DNA of 64,000 nt from contig NZ_KZ454943.1 of assembly GCF_002797395.1 (NCBI RefSeq), positions 1,107,325 to 1,171,324 on the forward strand, read 5' to 3'. The stretch's first letter is position 1. Every line of letters starts with the position of its first letter. Source of the DNA: Bacillus solitudinis. Its GTDB lineage: Bacteria > Bacillota > Bacilli > Bacillales > Bacillaceae_D. Made by a program: the position numbers and the translations under genes. Below are positions 62,921 to 64,000 of the stretch, piece by piece. Below the pieces are notes generated by a model. The model did no database searches. It was given only the letters and a program-made list of their open reading frames with translations, and was not told where the DNA came from.

Positions 62921-62961
62921 TTACTCTAAATCGTCAATAAAAAAACGCAATCCTAAATTAG

Positions 62962-63483
62962 TTAGAAATTGCGGAAATACTTATCTACCTTATCAATATC
63001 CTGTTCCATGTGAACTGTTTCAAGTTGACTTTCCTCTACTATCAATTGGAAACCCTTCTTTTTCCAAAAGGTTAAACCCCCAGGTAAAAAACGATGCGTA
63101 TGAAGATACATGGTTGTATAGTTTGCCTGCTTGCAAAATTGAACAGCACTTTCAAAAAGCAAAGAACCAACACCTTTTTGTCTTAACTGCTTATCAACAT
63201 AGCACTTTATTAACTCACAAGTTGTCTCTAAATGATAACGATTTTCTAGTACACCAATTCTCCCATCATAAGGCCTGACAGCAATCGTTCCTACAACTTG
63301 TCCACTTATATACGCTGTAATGATGGTAGCTTTCTCACGTTTGATAAACAAGGCTTCCATCTCACTGAGGTCTCTCCTTGAAGCGTCGCTTAGAGGAAAA
63401 GGATAGACCTCCTCCATCGTTGCTAGCAAAAATGTTGAAACCTGTTCAATTTCCCCTTTTCTAACTTCATGAATATCAATCAT
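62962..63483 (-). CDS. GNAT-family acetyltransferase
   Basis: 173 residues. IDIHEVRKGEIEQVSTFLLA opens the fold and KCYVDKQLRQKGVGSLLFESAVQFC near residues 105-125 has the acetyl-CoA Q/R-x-x-G-x-G motif. TTMYLHTHRFLPGGLTFWKKKGF follows as in this branch. Substrate unknown. Starts behind AAGGAGAATTTT. It is next to the nitroreductase pseudogene but with no functional link. Confidence 0.85.
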   Translation of the reverse strand: MIDIHEVRKGEIEQVSTFLLATMEEVYPFPLSDASRRDLSEMEALFIKREKATIITAYISGQVVGTIAVRPYDGRIGVLENRYHLETTCELIKCYVDKQLRQKGVGSLLFESAVQFCKQANYTTMYLHTHRFLPGGLTFWKKKGFQLIVEESQLETVHMEQDIDKVDKYFRNF

Positions 63484-63594
63484 AAAATTCTCCTTATTAT
63501 TCTAATCCTGCACTTCATTTCATTGCTCATGTAAATAGTTAAGAACCGAAAATAAAATATTACTATTTCCCTAATTATATCGTCAAATCCAAGT

Positions 63595-64000
63595 CTATTC
63601 CTTTTCATCCTCGATAAAAATGGTTGTGTTAGCTACTTCTTGACCATTTATGAGTAACGTAATTTTATGTTCACCAGGATAATGCCGACGCGTTGATAAA
63701 TTTGACCATCGGTGTGTTCGCGTTCCTGTAAGAACTGCACCACCTTTAACTATTCTATCCGACAAAAAGAATGGTTTGCGCGAAGTCTTTCCATTTGCTT
63801 TAACAAAGTCTATCGCATATTCAATTCGAATTTTCACTGATTCTCCTTCACGAATATGAAGCTCATAATGTAATTGAGAACTTCCACCGATTGGTAAACG
63901 CGACAACTCAGTCGATACTATAGAGTGAGTTGTAAGCGGAGATGTGCCTAGAGGATTCGCATAACCGAATAATTCTAACACCCTCGGATTGGCTTTTTTT
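63595..64000 (-). CDS. DNA alkylation repair protein, C-terminal part (cut by right edge)
   Basis: The frame is open past the right edge, so this is the 3' end of a longer gene. The 134 visible residues are beta-rich: SQLHYELHIREGESVKIRIEYAIDFVKANGKTSRKPFFLSDR and RRHYPGEHKITLLINGQEV, the C-terminal domain of the large AlkD-like DNA alkylation repair proteins of Bacillus (about 370 residues). The catalytic HEAT-repeat part is outside. A GTG at 63981 is an internal codon, not the start. It ends with an acidic tail. Confidence 0.75.
   Translation of the reverse strand, partial: KKANPRVLELFGYANPLGTSPLTTHSIVSTELSRLPIGGSSQLHYELHIREGESVKIRIEYAIDFVKANGKTSRKPFFLSDRIVKGGAVLTGTRTHRWSNLSTRRHYPGEHKITLLINGQEVANTTIFIEDEKE

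Noticed and set aside
1-64000. CRISPR arrays, tRNA or rRNA genes, and prophage or IS elements
   Set aside because: No regular direct repeats with spacers, cloverleaf sequences, rRNA motifs, transposase or phage structural genes were seen on either strand.

Overview
The window is AT-rich chromosomal DNA from a low-GC Gram-positive bacterium of the Bacillaceae. The left half keeps much of the gene neighbourhood known from the Bacillus subtilis amyX-leuS-metK-pckA region (amyX, ytkP-type cysteine synthase, pepV, ytzE-like regulator, murJ/ytgP, ytfP, leuS, ytqA, ytqB, ytiB, ytpB, ytpA, ytoA, metK, pckA, ytmA, ytlA/C/D, ytkD). Shine-Dalgarno sites are strong (AGGAGG), GTG and TTG starts are common, and leuS and metK carry a T-box and a SAM-I riboswitch as expected for Firmicutes. 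The two glycine-betaine systems (opuA operon and opuD) and the many small membrane proteins fit a salt-exposed, perhaps alkaliphilic, relative of Bacillus. That habitat is inference. No tRNA, rRNA, CRISPR array, prophage or complete insertion sequence was seen.

Layout. 1-6.4 kb: the 5' part of a type I pullulanase gene running off the left edge, purU, a HicB-like protein, a NERD-like protein, an lrgAB pair, thpR and a tiny membrane protein preceded by a 16-codon ORF. 6.5-17 kb: cysteine synthase, pepV, a small HTH regulator, an rRNA pseudouridine synthase, a ProC-like reductase, two tandem SEDS genes (RodA-like and FtsW-like), murJ and ytfP. The gap between ytfP and leuS holds a cluster of DnaA-box-like sites. 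17-35 kb: leuS with promoter and T-box, tRNA-modification genes ytqA/ytqB, carbonic anhydrases, the ytpA/ytpB lipid and terpene pair, a PAP2 phosphatase and glycosyltransferase pair, metK with riboswitch, pckA, the ytlA-C-D importer and ytkD. 35-51 kb: two MFS exporters, patB, a 2-hydroxyacid dehydrogenase, an ABC-F ATPase, purT, an SDR, a GGDEF-EAL protein flanked by two membrane-anchored Mrr-like proteins, and several small ORFs. 51-64 kb: an unassigned structured RNA candidate, split chromate transporter genes, a cluster of hairpin repeats, a PRC-barrel protein with an apparent AUU start, the opuA operon, an HD-GYP protein, YtxH and thiamine-binding proteins, opuD, a decayed nitroreductase pseudogene, a GNAT gene and the 3' part of a DNA alkylation repair gene cut by the right edge.

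How genes work together. PurU releases formate that PurT can use for purine synthesis. MurJ plus two SEDS polymerase-type proteins form a lipid II flipping and glycan-polymerising neighbourhood. YtqA and YtqB act on the wobble uridine of tRNA. PatB, cysteine synthase and MetK connect through sulfur amino acid metabolism. GGDEF-EAL and HD-GYP proteins point to c-di-GMP signalling. OpuA and OpuD import betaine.

The most unusual material is non-coding: a promoter-to-terminator RNA candidate (51.0-51.3 kb), six DnaA-box-like sites in 126 bp (16.87-17.00 kb), and a dispersed intergenic repeat whose hairpin stem shows compensatory changes between copies (best seen at 53.2-53.6 kb). All calls come from reading the sequence. 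No database search was possible.
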